A DNA stretch of 64,000 nucleotides from positions 1 to 64,000 of the forward strand of contig NZ_JAGEPF010000009.1 in the NCBI RefSeq assembly GCF_017573465.1, written 5' to 3'. Of this stretch, positions 1 to 9,364 are shown one piece after another (position 1 is the stretch's first letter; each line of letters opens with the position of its first letter). A program made the translations under genes and the position numbers. Below the pieces are notes generated by a model. The model had not been told where the DNA came from. It did not search any database and saw only the letters and a program-made list of their open reading frames with translations. Origin of the DNA: Actinomadura violacea. Lineage in GTDB: Bacteria > Actinomycetota > Actinomycetes > Streptosporangiales > Streptosporangiaceae.

Positions 1-1
1 C

Positions 2-379
2 GGATCACTCCTGCACTGGACCCGCAAAATGATCGAGATCCGGCAACGCCACCCCGTCTTCGGCGTCGGCACCTACGTCGAACTCTCCGCCTCCAACCCC
101 TCCGTCCTCGCCTTCACCCGCGAGATCAACGGCGGCGACTCCAACCAGTGGGGCGGCAGCGACACGGTCCTGTGCGTGAACAACCTGTCGCGCTTCCCGC
201 AGCCCGTGGAGCTGGACCTGCGGCGGTTCCGCGGCTCGACGCCGATCGAGTGCATGGGCGGCGTGCAGTTCCCCGCCATCGGCGAACTCCCCTACCTGCT
301 CACCCTGCCCGGCCACGGCTTCTACTGGTTCCTGCTCCCGCCGCCGCCCGGCGACGCGGACGACGAGAGGGTGATGTAG
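2..379 (+). CDS. treS: Trehalose synthase TreS, C-terminal part (5' truncated by window)
   Basis: The reading frame is open from base 2 and ends at TAG 377-379, so only about the last 125 residues are present. They carry the end of the GH13 catalytic barrel (HPVFGVGTY) and the C-terminal beta-sandwich (VLCVNNLSRFPQPVELDL). Known role: interconverts maltose and trehalose in the cytoplasm. The next gene is maltokinase, two bases downstream, the usual treS-mak pair that feeds maltose 1-phosphate into GlgE/GlgB alpha-glucan synthesis; glgE would be expected just upstream but is outside the window. The identification rests on the C-terminal sequence plus this neighbour. Confidence 0.88.
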   Translation, partial: GSLLHWTRKMIEIRQRHPVFGVGTYVELSASNPSVLAFTREINGGDSNQWGGSDTVLCVNNLSRFPQPVELDLRRFRGSTPIECMGGVQFPAIGELPYLLTLPGHGFYWFLLPPPPGDADDERVM

Positions 380-381
380 CC

Positions 382-1830
382 GTGCCGGGCGGTTCAAGTG
401 GGCAGGGCGGCGACCTGTCGCTCGTCCGGCTGCTGGCCGGCTGGCTGCCGCGGCAGCGGTGGTTCGGCGGGAAGGGCAGCCCCATCGAGGACCTGTCCAT
501 CGGAACCGCCACCGAACTGCGGACCGGCGAGCCCGGCCTGCACCACCTCGTCCTCGACGTCCGCCAGAACGGCGCGACCGAGCACTACCAGGTCCTGCTC
601 GGCGTCCGCCGCGACCTGCCCGAGCGGCTGCGCCCCCACGAGATCGGGGTGCTCGCCGGGACGGCCGGGATCAGCGGCCACGCCTACGACGCCGCCCACG
701 ACCCCGAGCTGACCCGGCCGCTGCTCGCCCACATGGCGGGCGAGTCGGTCATCGGGCCGCTGCGGTTCCGCCGCACCCCCGGCACGGGCATCCGCACCGG
801 GCTGGACGGCGCGCCGTCCACCGCCGAGCAGAGCAACACCTCGCTCGTCTTCGGCGACGCGTACATGTGCAAGCTGTTCCGCAAGCTGGCGCCCGGCGTG
901 AACCCCGACCTGGAGGTCAACCTCGCGCTGACCCGCGCCGGCTGCGAGCACGTCCCCGCCGTCCACGGCTGGATCGAACTCGCCCCCGGCGGCGACGGCG
1001 CGGGCGGCGAACCCGTCACGCTCGCGCTGCTGTCGCAGTTCCTGCGCAGCGCGACCGACGGCTGGCAGCTCGCGCTCACCAGCGTCCGCGACTGGTTCGC
1101 CCAGCCGACTCCGGCCGGCCCGCCGGCCGCGCCCACCCCGGACGACGCGGGCGCGGCGGGCGGCGACTTCGCCGCCGAGGCCGAGCGGCTCGGCGCCGCG
1201 ACCGCGCAGGTGCACCGCGACCTCGCCCGCGCGTTCGGCGTGACGACGGCGCCCGCGGCGCGGCTGCGGGAGCTGGCCGCCGGGATGAACGAGCAGCTCG
1301 ACGCGGTCGCCGCGGACGTCCCGCAGCTGCGCCCGCACGCCGGCGCCATCCGCGCGGTGTTCGGCGAGGTCGCGGCGTCCGGCGAGGGGCTGCCTTTCCA
1401 GCGCGTCCACGGCGACTACCACCTCGGGCAGGTGATGCGCACCGACACCGGCTGGGTGCTGCTGGACTTCGAGGGCGAGCCCGCGCGGACGCCCGCCGAG
1501 CGGCGCGCGCCCGCGCACCCGCTCCGCGACGTCGCCGGGATGCTGCGCTCGTTCGAGTACGCGGCGCGGTTCCTGATCGCCTCCGACGTGAGCCTCGCGC
1601 CCGACGCGGCGGACGTGCTGGAGCTGCGCGCCCGCGCCTGGGCGCGGCGGAACCGGGACGCGTTCTGCGCCGGGTACGCGGCGGCGGGCGGCCCCGACCC
1701 GGCCGCGCACGCGGCGCTGGTGCGGGCGTTCGAGCTGGACAAGGCGGTCTACGAGATCCGGTACGAGGCGCGGAACCGGCCGTCCTGGCTGCCGGTGCCG
1801 CTGCGCTCGCTGGAGCATCTGGCCGGCTGA
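382..1830 (+). CDS. mak: Maltokinase (Pep2/Mak)
   Basis: ATP-dependent phosphorylation of maltose to alpha-maltose 1-phosphate in the cytosol, the donor for GlgE. I place the start at GTG 382, two bases after the treS stop; the open frame extends upstream but overlaps treS. The 482-residue product is normal for the family. Visible features: the N-terminal maltokinase cap with WLPRQRWFGGKG near residues 21-32, an aminoglycoside-phosphotransferase-like catalytic loop HGDYHLGQ near residues 343-350, and the metal-binding LLDFEGEP near 360-367. A Pro/Ala-rich insertion lies around residues 245-260. Translational coupling to treS is likely. Confident by motif and context. Confidence 0.92.
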   Translation: MPGGSSGQGGDLSLVRLLAGWLPRQRWFGGKGSPIEDLSIGTATELRTGEPGLHHLVLDVRQNGATEHYQVLLGVRRDLPERLRPHEIGVLAGTAGISGHAYDAAHDPELTRPLLAHMAGESVIGPLRFRRTPGTGIRTGLDGAPSTAEQSNTSLVFGDAYMCKLFRKLAPGVNPDLEVNLALTRAGCEHVPAVHGWIELAPGGDGAGGEPVTLALLSQFLRSATDGWQLALTSVRDWFAQPTPAGPPAAPTPDDAGAAGGDFAAEAERLGAATAQVHRDLARAFGVTTAPAARLRELAAGMNEQLDAVAADVPQLRPHAGAIRAVFGEVAASGEGLPFQRVHGDYHLGQVMRTDTGWVLLDFEGEPARTPAERRAPAHPLRDVAGMLRSFEYAARFLIASDVSLAPDAADVLELRARAWARRNRDAFCAGYAAAGGPDPAAHAALVRAFELDKAVYEIRYEARNRPSWLPVPLRSLEHLAG

Positions 1831-1873
1831 CGCGGCCCGGGGGCCTGCGGGGCCACGGCCGGCGCGGCGGGTT

Positions 1874-2641
1874 CTACAGGTCGATGGAGTAGTCGAGGAC
1901 GACGCGGTCGGCGGGCAGCACGATGTCGCGGCAGACCTCCATGACCGAGGCGCGCGACAGCATCCGGCGGGTGATGGCGAGGACGGGGACGCCGCCGCCC
2001 ATCCGCAGCGCCTCCGCCTCCTCGGGGGTGGGCATGCGGGACCGGACGGACTCCTCGACGCGGGTCGGCGGGTGGCCGAGATAGGCCAGCTGGGCGAGCG
2101 TGCCGCCGGGCCACGGCTCGCGCTCGGGGTCGGCGACCGGGGTGCCGCCGACGAGGTCCCAGGGCAGGTAGTTGACGGAGATCTGCTGCGGCTCGCCGCG
2201 GGCGTAGAACACGAACCGGCGCCGCAGCAGCTCGGTCCCGGTGGGCAGCTCGAACAGCGCGCCGAGCGCGTCGTCCGCGCGCACACGGGTGAACTCCTTG
2301 TCGAGCCGGTACTCCTGCCAGCTGATCTTCTGGTCGCGGGTGAAGGTGGTCTCGGGCACCGCGAGCGGCCTGGTCACCGCGCGGTAGCGCTCCATCGCGA
2401 CGCGGCGGGCCGGCGGCACGACCCGGACCACCGTGCCGCCGCCGCGGCGCGTCTCGACGAGCCCCTCGGTGCGCAGCAGCGCGACGGCCTGGCGCACGAC
2501 GATCTCCGAGACGCCGTGCTCGGCGCACAGCTCCGCCATGGTCGGCAGCCTGGTCCCCGGCGGAAGGCCGCCGTCCCGGATCCCCTCTCGCAGCGTGTCG
2601 GCGATGCGCAGGTAGGCGGGACGGTCCGGCACCGGCGTCAC
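1874..2641 (-). CDS. GntR-family (HutC/UTRA) transcriptional regulator
   Basis: 255 residues: an N-terminal winged helix-turn-helix (about residues 8-72, with SEIVVRQAVALLRTEGLV in the recognition region and a wing RRGGGTVVRV) followed by a UTRA ligand-binding domain to the C terminus. UTRA members bind small metabolites, often sugars or sugar phosphates, which would fit its place between mak and glgB, but no ligand can be read from sequence. It runs opposite to both neighbours; the divergent gap to the small protein at 2846 holds a TTGACA element and a TGTATACA palindrome that could be its operator. Start ATG 2641 follows a GGGAGG-like ribosome site (GAAGGGGAGG just upstream). Confidence 0.86.
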   Translation of the reverse strand: MTPVPDRPAYLRIADTLREGIRDGGLPPGTRLPTMAELCAEHGVSEIVVRQAVALLRTEGLVETRRGGGTVVRVVPPARRVAMERYRAVTRPLAVPETTFTRDQKISWQEYRLDKEFTRVRADDALGALFELPTGTELLRRRFVFYARGEPQQISVNYLPWDLVGGTPVADPEREPWPGGTLAQLAYLGHPPTRVEESVRSRMPTPEEAEALRMGGGVPVLAITRRMLSRASVMEVCRDIVLPADRVVLDYSIDL

Positions 2642-2778
2642 CTCCCCTTCGTTCGGGCGCGCCCCCGGTCAGTCGACGCGGCGGTCGTTCGATGCGGCGT
2701 TCGATATCGCCCCTCCCCTCCCGTCACTCATACCTAGCGGGCCGCTATCCGCGGGGGCATGGTCCGCTTACGGACAGC

Positions 2779-2815
2779 TTGACACCTCTCAGACCGAGTA
2801 AGACTTTTGTATACA
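2779..2815 (+). promoter_or_regulatory. Promoter-like TTGACA and TGTATACA palindrome
   Basis: A perfect -35 consensus TTGACA sits at 2779-2784; about 18 bases on is a weak -10 region and at 2808-2815 the perfect 8-bp palindrome TGTATACA. The site lies between the GntR gene (minus) and a small plus-strand gene. The palindrome is of the kind GntR dimers bind, but binding is inferred only. Confidence 0.4.
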
Positions 2816-2845
2816 GAAGAGCGCCTCGGGGAAAGGACGACCTTG

Positions 2846-3055
2846 ATGGGCGACTTCGAGGATCTGAAGGCGGCCATCGAGGGGGAGTTTCCGGGCTGGC
2901 AGGTCTGGCGCAGCGACGCCGGGCGCTGGTACGCCACCCGGAGCGGCGATCTGACCGACGCGCAACTGCAGGCGGGATGTGCGATGACGGTGGCCGCGGA
3001 CGATCCGGCGGGGCTGCGCGGACTGCTCCTGGAGCAGGCGCGCGGGGACGGGTGA
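2846..3055 (+). CDS. Small conserved-type hypothetical protein (69 aa)
   Basis: Starts at ATG 2846 behind GGAAAGGACGACC (ribosome-binding site about 9 bases away); an upstream TTG at 2807 is in frame but overlaps the TGTATACA palindrome. The 69-residue soluble protein begins MGDFEDLKAAIEGEFPGW and has an aromatic/charged motif WRSDAGRWYATRSGDLTD, then a helical C terminus. No membrane segment, cysteine or catalytic motif is visible. I do not recognise a function. Short proteins of this look occur in actinomycetes as single-domain hypothetical proteins. GC skew and codon use match the neighbours, so it is probably a real gene. Confidence 0.6.
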   Translation: MGDFEDLKAAIEGEFPGWQVWRSDAGRWYATRSGDLTDAQLQAGCAMTVAADDPAGLRGLLLEQARGDG

Positions 3056-3499
3056 GGCGGCCGCGATGAGGCGTCGCGGGGAGCGGCGCGGCCCGGTCCG
3101 CGGGCGGGGGCGGACCGGGCCGGAACGCTCCGGTACGGAAGGTACCTGTGTCGCTCAGGTGACACAGGAATGGATCCCAGGGCGGCGGGGTCGGTGTCAC
3201 CCCTGGGGCCAGGCAGACGTGACCGCATGGACGGCGCATTCGGCGCGACCCCCGACGAAGTGTCGTGCCGTCCGTGCGGTCGCACATTCCTCCGCCGCGG
3301 CCTCCCGGTGAGATCGGGCGCAGGGCGCGGACCGGCTAGATCACCCGAACCGCTGAACAAACCGCAATCTCCGGTGAAACAGCTCCTTCCGCCATGTGAG
3401 TCCGGCGGATCTCCGGGCACTCCTACAGGGAAACGGCATCAGTGTTGTTCCCGGGGACGGCCCCGGACCCCGGACGTCGGACGAGGAGGCCATGAGCTC
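3056..3499 (+). other. 444-base gap upstream of glgB with an inverted repeat
   Basis: No gene is supported here. An open frame continues upstream from glgB to 3170 but it lacks protein-like composition and is best read as untranslated leader. At 3145-3168 there is a perfect 8-bp inverted repeat CCTGTGTC-n8-GACACAGG, a possible operator. The leader proper (3300-3490) is locally less GC-rich, with AACAAACCGCAATCTCCGG near 3356. The strong AGGAGG at 3484-3489 belongs to glgB. Confidence 0.45.
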
Positions 3500-5731
3500 A
3501 TGGCACGGGTGACGCGCGCGGAGATCGACCGGCTCGTCGGAGGCGACCACCACGATCCGCACGGCGTCCTCGGGGCGCATCCCGGCCGGGACGGGGTGAC
3601 CGTCCGGGCGCTGCGCCCGCTTGCGGAGAAGGTCGAGGTGGTGCTGCCGAACGGGGACCGGCACCCGCTGCGGCACTTCCACGAGGGCGTGTTCGCCGGG
3701 ACGCTGCCGGCGTCGGCGTCGCTGGCCGGCGACGACAAGGAGAAGGCGCCGCTCGCGGTCCCCGACTACCGGCTGGCGGTGACGTACGGGGACGGCATCG
3801 AGACCGTGCAGGACGACCCGTACCGGCACCTGCCGACGCTCGGCGAACTCGACCTGCATCTGATCAGCGAGGGCAGGCACGAGGAGCTGTGGCGTGCGCT
3901 GGGGGCGCGCGTGCGGACCTACGCGTCCGCGTTCGGGCCGGTGTCGGGCACGGGGTTCGCGGTGTGGGCGCCCACGGCGCGCGGTGTGCGCGTGGTCGGC
4001 GACTTCAACCACTGGGACGGCCGCGCGCATCCGATGCGGTCGCTCGGGTCGACGGGCGTGTGGGAGCTGTTCGTCCCGGGCGTCGGCGACGGCACGCGCT
4101 ACAAGTTCGAGATCCTCGGCGCGGACGGGCAGTGGCGCGCCAAGGCCGACCCCATGGCGCAGTACACCGAGCGTCCCCCGGCGACGGCGTCGCGCATCTA
4201 CACCTCGGCCTACGAGTGGGCCGACGGCGAGTGGATGGACCGCCGCAAGGAGCACGAGTGGGTGCGCGAGCCGATGAGCGCCTATGAGGTGCACCTCGGT
4301 TCGTGGCGGCCCGGGCTCGGCTACCGGGAACTGGCGGAGGAACTGACCTCGTACGTGAAGGACATGGGGTTCACCCATGTGGAGTTCCTGCCGGTGGCGG
4401 AGCATCCCTATGGGCCCTCCTGGGGCTACCAGGTGACGTCCTACTACGCGCCGACGTCCCGCTTCGGTACCCCGGACGACTTCCGGTACCTCGTCGACAA
4501 GCTGCACCAGGCCGGTATCGGCGTCATCATCGACTGGGTTCCGGCGCACTTCCCCAAGGACGAGTGGGCGCTGGCGCGCTTCGACGGCACCGCGCTGTAC
4601 GAGCACGAGGATCCGGCCCGCGGCGAGCATCCCGACTGGGGCACGCTGGTGTTCAACTTCGGGCGCGCCGAGGTCCGCAACTTCCTGGTGGCGAACGCGT
4701 CGTTCTGGATCGAGGAGTTCCACGTCGACGGGCTCCGCGTGGACGCGGTCGCCTCGATGCTGTACCTGGACTACTCGCGCAACGAGGGCGAGTGGACCCC
4801 GAACGTGTACGGCGGCCGCGAGAACCTGGAGGCCATTTCGTTCCTCCAGGAGATGAACGCGACGGTCTACAAGCGCAACCCGGGCGTCGTGACGGTCGCG
4901 GAGGAGTCGACGGCCTGGCCCGGCGTGTCCCGCCCCACCCATCTCGGCGGCCTCGGCTTCGGCTTCAAATGGAACATGGGCTGGATGCACGACACCCTCG
5001 AATACCTGCGGCACGAGCCGGTGTTCCGGAACTACCACCACAACGAGATCACGTTCTCGCTGGTGTACGCGTTCTCGGAGAACTACGTCCTGCCGCTCTC
5101 GCACGACGAGGTCGTCCACGGGAAGGGGTCGCTGCTCAGCAAGATGCCGGGCGACACCTGGCAGCAGTTCGCGGGGCTGCGCGCCCTGCTCGCCTACATG
5201 TGGTCGCATCCCGGCAAGCAGCTGCTGTTCATGGGCCAGGAGTTCGGCCAGGGCGCCGAGTGGGCGGAGGAGCGGCCGCTCGACTGGTGGCTGCTGGAGA
5301 ACGCCGCCGAGGGCGCCCTGCACGTCGGGCTGCAGAAGCTCGTCCGCGAGCTCAACCGCGCCTACCGCGACGAGCCCGCGCTGTGGTCGCGCGACAGCGA
5401 CCACGAGGGCTTCCGCTGGATCGACGGCAACGACGCGGGCGGCAACACCCTGTCCTACCTGCGGTACGGGACGGCCGAGGACGGCGCCGAGGTGCCCGTG
5501 ATGGCCTGCGTCGTCAACTTCGCCGGCAACCCGCACGAGGACTACCGCGTGGGGCTGCCCAAGGAGGGGGCGTGGCGGGAGGTCGTCAACACCGACGCCT
5601 ACGAGTACGGCGGCAGCGGCGTGGGGAACCTCGGGCGCCTCGAGGCGTCCGCCGAGCCGTGGCACGGGCTGCCCGCGTCCGCGGTGATGCGGGTCCCGCC
5701 GCTCGGCGCCGTGTGGCTCGTCCCGGAGTGA
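3500..5731 (+). CDS. glgB: 1,4-alpha-glucan branching enzyme GlgB
   Basis: Forms alpha-1,6 branches in glycogen or in the glucan made by the GlgE pathway. Start ATG 3500 is chosen because AGGAGGCC lies 8-9 bases upstream and the protein then begins [25 protein letters not shown], the normal start of the family; 743 residues is the usual length. Domains in order: N1 (about 1-115), CBM48 (about 130-230, [20 protein letters not shown]), GH13 barrel and C-terminal sandwich. Catalytic residues visible: nucleophile Asp near 415 in GLRVDAV, acid Glu near 468 in AEEST, and [13 protein letters not shown] with Asp near 536. Works with treS and mak upstream. Confidence 0.96.
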   Translation: MARVTRAEIDRLVGGDHHDPHGVLGAHPGRDGVTVRALRPLAEKVEVVLPNGDRHPLRHFHEGVFAGTLPASASLAGDDKEKAPLAVPDYRLAVTYGDGIETVQDDPYRHLPTLGELDLHLISEGRHEELWRALGARVRTYASAFGPVSGTGFAVWAPTARGVRVVGDFNHWDGRAHPMRSLGSTGVWELFVPGVGDGTRYKFEILGADGQWRAKADPMAQYTERPPATASRIYTSAYEWADGEWMDRRKEHEWVREPMSAYEVHLGSWRPGLGYRELAEELTSYVKDMGFTHVEFLPVAEHPYGPSWGYQVTSYYAPTSRFGTPDDFRYLVDKLHQAGIGVIIDWVPAHFPKDEWALARFDGTALYEHEDPARGEHPDWGTLVFNFGRAEVRNFLVANASFWIEEFHVDGLRVDAVASMLYLDYSRNEGEWTPNVYGGRENLEAISFLQEMNATVYKRNPGVVTVAEESTAWPGVSRPTHLGGLGFGFKWNMGWMHDTLEYLRHEPVFRNYHHNEITFSLVYAFSENYVLPLSHDEVVHGKGSLLSKMPGDTWQQFAGLRALLAYMWSHPGKQLLFMGQEFGQGAEWAEERPLDWWLLENAAEGALHVGLQKLVRELNRAYRDEPALWSRDSDHEGFRWIDGNDAGGNTLSYLRYGTAEDGAEVPVMACVVNFAGNPHEDYRVGLPKEGAWREVVNTDAYEYGGSGVGNLGRLEASAEPWHGLPASAVMRVPPLGAVWLVPE

Positions 5732-5751
5732 CGCGCTCGTAGAGTGGCGGC

Positions 5752-6129
5752 ATGAGCGCCGCGCAGCACCTGCACATCGTCCCGTCCGAGTTCATGGTCG
5801 AGCACCTGCCGAACACGACGTTCCCCGAGGACGACGAGTGGATCGCGCTGGTCCGCGCGCCCGAGGGCCTCACCGTCGTGCGGGAGGCGCCGCCGTTCGC
5901 GGAGGCGGAGCGCTGGGTCGGCTTCTACGGCGCCGCCGGCCACGGCCTCGACCTGCCCGGCATGCTCGCCGCCGTCGTCGGGCCGCTCGCGGACGCGGGC
6001 GTGCCGGTGTTCGTCGCCTCCACCTACCACGCCGACCTCGTCCTGGTCCCCGACCACCGCCTGAAGGACGCGGCGCGGTCCCTCCGCGACGCCGGCCACA
6101 CCGTCAGCGACGCTCGAGCCGGTCGGTGA
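5752..6129 (+). CDS. ACT-domain (CASTOR-type) protein
   Basis: 125 residues forming one or two ACT-like ferredoxin folds. The segment WVGFYGAAGHGLDLPGMLAAVVGPLADAGVPVFVASTY is the amino-acid-binding ACT signature seen in small actinobacterial CASTOR/ACT proteins, with TYHADLVLVPDHRLKDA completing the fold. Likely a cytosolic amino-acid sensor; ligand unknown. TAGAGT at 5740-5745 ends 6 bases before ATG 5752, and no Shine-Dalgarno sequence is present, so the transcript is probably leaderless. Its 3' end overlaps the convergent Nudix gene by 26 bases. Confidence 0.72.
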   Translation: MSAAQHLHIVPSEFMVEHLPNTTFPEDDEWIALVRAPEGLTVVREAPPFAEAERWVGFYGAAGHGLDLPGMLAAVVGPLADAGVPVFVASTYHADLVLVPDHRLKDAARSLRDAGHTVSDARAGR

Positions 6130-6970
6130 GCCAGCGGGGGCCGGCGACGTGCGCGCCGGCCTCCTCGCAGCGCGCGCGCAGCTCCCGGTCGGCGGTCACG
6201 ACCAGGTACTCGGTGTCGGGCTCGGCGTTCCGGACGATGCCGGCGATGTGGTCGTCGCCGCTGCCCGGCGCCGCCACCACCCGCACGCCGTCCACCTGCT
6301 CGTCCGCGACGGGGCGGGCCGCGCCCTCGACGACCAGGACGATCTCGGGGAAGCAGCGGTCGAACGCGACGGGGCCGGGCGGCACGCCGCGGACGCCCTC
6401 GTTCAATGCCGCGAGCGAGTCGCGGAGCCGGGCGTTCGCGCCCGCGCGGTCCTTCCACCAGCCGTCCGGCCTGGATCCGACGACGTTGGCGCCGTCCACG
6501 ACGAGCACCAGGCCCTTCATCGTGTCGCGCAGCAGCGGCCACGACCGCTCGAACGGCGCGAACAGCTTGCGGTCCTCGACCTCCTCCAAGCGGACCCATT
6601 CGGCTCGGCGCGTCTCCCGCGAGGCGGGCTTGACGTCCACCTTCTCGTCGAGCGCACCGATCACCGACGTGAACGCCCAGCCGCCGTGGTCCTCGACCCG
6701 GGTGCCGCGCACGCGCACGAGGCCGGTGTCGAGCGTGCACTCCTCGGCGGTCTCGCGCAGGGCGCCCGTCACCCCGTCCTCATGGCTGTGCGTGGCGCCG
6801 CCGAACATCCCCCAGGTGCCGCCGCCGAGCCCCCACCAGGCGCGCTGCTGCAGCAGGATCCACATCTGGCCGTCCGCGTCGCGGTGGTAGGCCAGCAGGC
6901 CCGCCGCGCCGAACCGTCCCCAGTGCGTGTGCCCCAGGTCGCAATCGGCCCAGCCGTCCCCATCGCCCAT
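6104..6970 (-). CDS. Nudix hydrolase fused to NYN/PIN-like nuclease domain
   Basis: A two-domain protein of 288 residues. Residues 20-150 form a Nudix domain with the box G58-ATHSHE-n7-RETAEE around residues 58-80 (the usual Gly near the box end is Thr). Residues about 152-288 read GLVLVVDGANVVG then GDDHIAG and YLVVTADRELRARC, the acidic pattern of NYN/PIN-type ribonucleases. Start ATG 6970 gives MGDGDGW; a longer frame upstream overlaps the thioesterase promoter and is unlikely. Possible role: nucleotide or capped-RNA housecleaning; substrate cannot be read from sequence. It converges on the ACT gene. Confidence 0.78.
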   Translation of the reverse strand: MGDGDGWADCDLGHTHWGRFGAAGLLAYHRDADGQMWILLQQRAWWGLGGGTWGMFGGATHSHEDGVTGALRETAEECTLDTGLVRVRGTRVEDHGGWAFTSVIGALDEKVDVKPASRETRRAEWVRLEEVEDRKLFAPFERSWPLLRDTMKGLVLVVDGANVVGSRPDGWWKDRAGANARLRDSLAALNEGVRGVPPGPVAFDRCFPEIVLVVEGAARPVADEQVDGVRVVAAPGSGDDHIAGIVRNAEPDTEYLVVTADRELRARCEEAGAHVAGPRWLTDRLERR

Positions 6971-7070
6971 GGGCCGACGATATCCGCTCGGTGACGAAGG
7001 GCACAGTGCCTCGCGGGCCGCGCACCGAATACCATTCGGTGCGAGACGTCGCCTGATCAGGGAGCACGAG

Positions 7071-7562
7071 TTGAGCGTCGAGGCGGGCGAGGCGGCCTTC
7101 GAGGAGACCGCGCGGATGTGGGACGCCCTGACGGGCGCCGAGCTGATCCAGGCCATGGCCGACGGCCGGTTCCCGCAGATCTCCGACATCAACGACCACA
7201 TCGGGCAGGTCATCACGTCCGCCGAGCCCGGCCGCGTCGGCGTCTCCTGGACGCCCGCCGAGAAGCTCTGCAACCCCGGCGGGATCGTGCACGGCGGCTA
7301 CATCGCCATGATCCTCGACAACGCCGTCTGCCTCGCGGGCAGCAGCACCTGTGAGCACTTCATGCCGATGCTGACGCTCAACCTCAACGTCGACTACCTG
7401 CGCGCCGTCCGCGCCGGCGAGACCTACACGGTCGCCGGGACGTGCGTGCACCCCGGCAGCACCCGGATGGTCGCCAACGCCGTCATCAGCGACGCGCAGG
7501 GCCGTCCCGTCGCGCAGGCGTCCGCGAGCGTCCTGCCCAACAAGGCGTTCGCGCGCGAGTAG
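7071..7562 (+). CDS. PaaI-family hotdog thioesterase
   Basis: 163 residues with a single hotdog fold. The motif NPGGIVHGGYIAMILDNAV (near residues 65-83) is the acyl-CoA thioesterase signature in which the HGG loop binds CoA and the Asp/Asn-containing helix hydrates the thioester. I choose TTG 7071 because GGGAGC lies 8 bases upstream; the frame also extends to 6927 but that stretch overlaps the divergent Nudix gene. Substrate probably a phenylacetyl- or other aryl-acyl-CoA but not determinable. A small hairpin (7580-7601) follows the stop. Confidence 0.82.
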   Translation: MSVEAGEAAFEETARMWDALTGAELIQAMADGRFPQISDINDHIGQVITSAEPGRVGVSWTPAEKLCNPGGIVHGGYIAMILDNAVCLAGSSTCEHFMPMLTLNLNVDYLRAVRAGETYTVAGTCVHPGSTRMVANAVISDAQGRPVAQASASVLPNKAFARE

Positions 7563-7579
7563 GGGCGCGTGAGCGGGGG

Positions 7580-7601
7580 CCGCCGCTCCTCCTTGCGGCG
7601 G
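7580..7601. terminator. Small hairpin after thioesterase gene
   Basis: Perfect 7-bp stem CCGCCGC-n8-GCGGCGG starting 18 bases after the thioesterase stop and before the sppA promoter. There is no T-run, as is common for actinobacterial terminators. Confidence 0.4.
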
Positions 7602-7660
7602 AGGGCGCGCGGGACCCGGGGCGGACGGGCCGCCCGCGGGCGAGCGCATAGGCTGGCCCC

Positions 7661-9364
7661 ATGGTGGATCCCGGAACCGTCGTCAACGTCATCAAGCAGG
7701 CCCGGGACCGGCGGACGGCACCGCTGATCCTGGAGCTGGACCTCACCGAGGGCATCGTGGAGACCGCGCCCGCGGACCCCATCTCGGCGATCATGTCCAT
7801 GCGCCGGACGAACCTGCGCGACGTGCTGGACGGCCTGCGCCGCGCCCGCGCCGACCACCGGGTGAAGGCGCTGGTGGTGAAGGTGACCGGCGGCGTCGGG
7901 CTGGCGCTCGCGCAGGAGCTGCGCGAGGCCGTCGGCGCGCTGCGCGAGGCCGGCAAGCTCACCGTCGCGTGGGCCGAGACGTTCGGCGAGGGCGGGCACG
8001 GCACCGTCCCGTTCTACCTGGCCACCGGGTTCGACAAGGTGTACCTGCAGCCGACCGGCGAGGTCGGGCTGACCGGCGTCGCGCTGGAGGAGCCGTTCTT
8101 CGCGGGCGCGCTGGAGAAGGCGGGCGTGCGGCCCCGGTTCGCCAAGCGGTACGAGTACAAGACCATGGCGAACACCTTCATGGAGAAGGCGTACACGCCC
8201 GAGCACGAGGAGTCGTCGCAGCGGCTCGTCACCTCCCTCGGCGAGCAGATCACCGCGGGCATCGCCGCCGCCCGCGACCTGCCCGAGGACAAGGTCCGCG
8301 ACCTGACGAACCGGGGCCCGCTGCTCGCCGGCGAGGCCCTGGAAGAGGGGCTGGTCGACCACCTCGGCTACCGCGACGAGGTCTACGGCTTCCTGCGCAA
8401 GGAGTTCGGCGCGGAGGCGCAGCTGCGCTACGTGTCCCGCTACAACCGCACGCACGGGCTCGCCCGCCGCATCCCGCAGCCGGGCAGGCAGGACGTCGTC
8501 GCGCTGATCAACGGGCAGGGCCCGATCCGGCTCGGCCGCAGCGGCCGCGGCGGCCCGCTGCCGAACTCCGGTCCCGCGATGGGCTCCGACACCGTCGGCG
8601 CCGCGTTCCGCGCCGCGGTGAAGGACGACCGGGTCAAGGCGATCGTGTTCCGCGTCAACAGCCCCGGCGGGTCCGCGGTCGCGTCCGACGCGATCTGGCG
8701 GGAGGTCGTGCTCGCCCGCCGCGCCGGCAAGCCGGTGGTCGTGTCGATGGGGAACGTCGCCGCGTCCGGCGGCTACTACGTCTCGATGGCCGCCGACACG
8801 ATCGTCGCGCAGCCCGGCACCATCACCGGCTCGATCGGCGTCGTCGTCGGCAAGGCCGTGGTGAACGACCTGCTGGAGCGGATCGGGGTCGGCCTCGGCT
8901 CCGTCGCCGACGGCGACCACGCGCGGATGTTCAGCGCCACCAAGGACTTCAGCGACTCCGAGTGGGAGCGGATCAACGCCTCCCTCGACACGATCTACGA
9001 CGACTTCACCGCGAAGGTCGCCGAGGGCCGCGAGCTGTCCCGCGAGCGGGTCCACGAGCTGGCCCGCGGCCGGGTGTGGACGGGCGCCGACGCCCGCGAC
9101 AACGGGCTCGTCGACGAGCTCGGCGGCATCGACCGGGCACTCGACCTGGCCCGCAAGAAGGCCGGGCTGGCCGCCGACGCGCCCGTCCGGTCCTACCCGC
9201 ACACCTCGCCGCTGGAGCGGCTGCGGCCGCCGGAGTCCAGCGAGGACCGCACCGCCGCGTCCGCCCGGTTCGACGGCTGGGGCTCGCTCGGCGGGCTCGC
9301 CGCCCGCCTCGGCCTCCCGTCCGCCGGCCCGCTCACGCTGCCGGGCGCCTGGGAGATCCGCTGA
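7661..9364 (+). CDS. sppA: Signal peptide peptidase SppA (67K type, S49)
   Basis: 567 residues with tandem S49 domains, the long form of the family; degrades cleaved signal peptides, here apparently without a clear N-terminal membrane anchor. The N-terminal half carries the general-base Lys in GFDKVYLQPTGEVGLTG (K126) and the C-terminal half the nucleophile Ser in GNVAASGGYYVSMAA (S369), the Lys/Ser dyad split between halves as in E. coli SppA. TAGGCT at 7649-7654 ends 6 bases before ATG 7661 and there is no Shine-Dalgarno, so leaderless translation is likely. Its stop overlaps the next gene's start. Confidence 0.93.
   Translation: MVDPGTVVNVIKQARDRRTAPLILELDLTEGIVETAPADPISAIMSMRRTNLRDVLDGLRRARADHRVKALVVKVTGGVGLALAQELREAVGALREAGKLTVAWAETFGEGGHGTVPFYLATGFDKVYLQPTGEVGLTGVALEEPFFAGALEKAGVRPRFAKRYEYKTMANTFMEKAYTPEHEESSQRLVTSLGEQITAGIAAARDLPEDKVRDLTNRGPLLAGEALEEGLVDHLGYRDEVYGFLRKEFGAEAQLRYVSRYNRTHGLARRIPQPGRQDVVALINGQGPIRLGRSGRGGPLPNSGPAMGSDTVGAAFRAAVKDDRVKAIVFRVNSPGGSAVASDAIWREVVLARRAGKPVVVSMGNVAASGGYYVSMAADTIVAQPGTITGSIGVVVGKAVVNDLLERIGVGLGSVADGDHARMFSATKDFSDSEWERINASLDTIYDDFTAKVAEGRELSRERVHELARGRVWTGADARDNGLVDELGGIDRALDLARKKAGLAADAPVRSYPHTSPLERLRPPESSEDRTAASARFDGWGSLGGLAARLGLPSAGPLTLPGAWEIR

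Noticed and set aside
3170..3499. Upstream extension of the glgB frame
   Set aside because: No homologous N terminus, no ribosome site at the early ATG, and the strong AGGAGG is at 3484-3489 just before ATG 3500.
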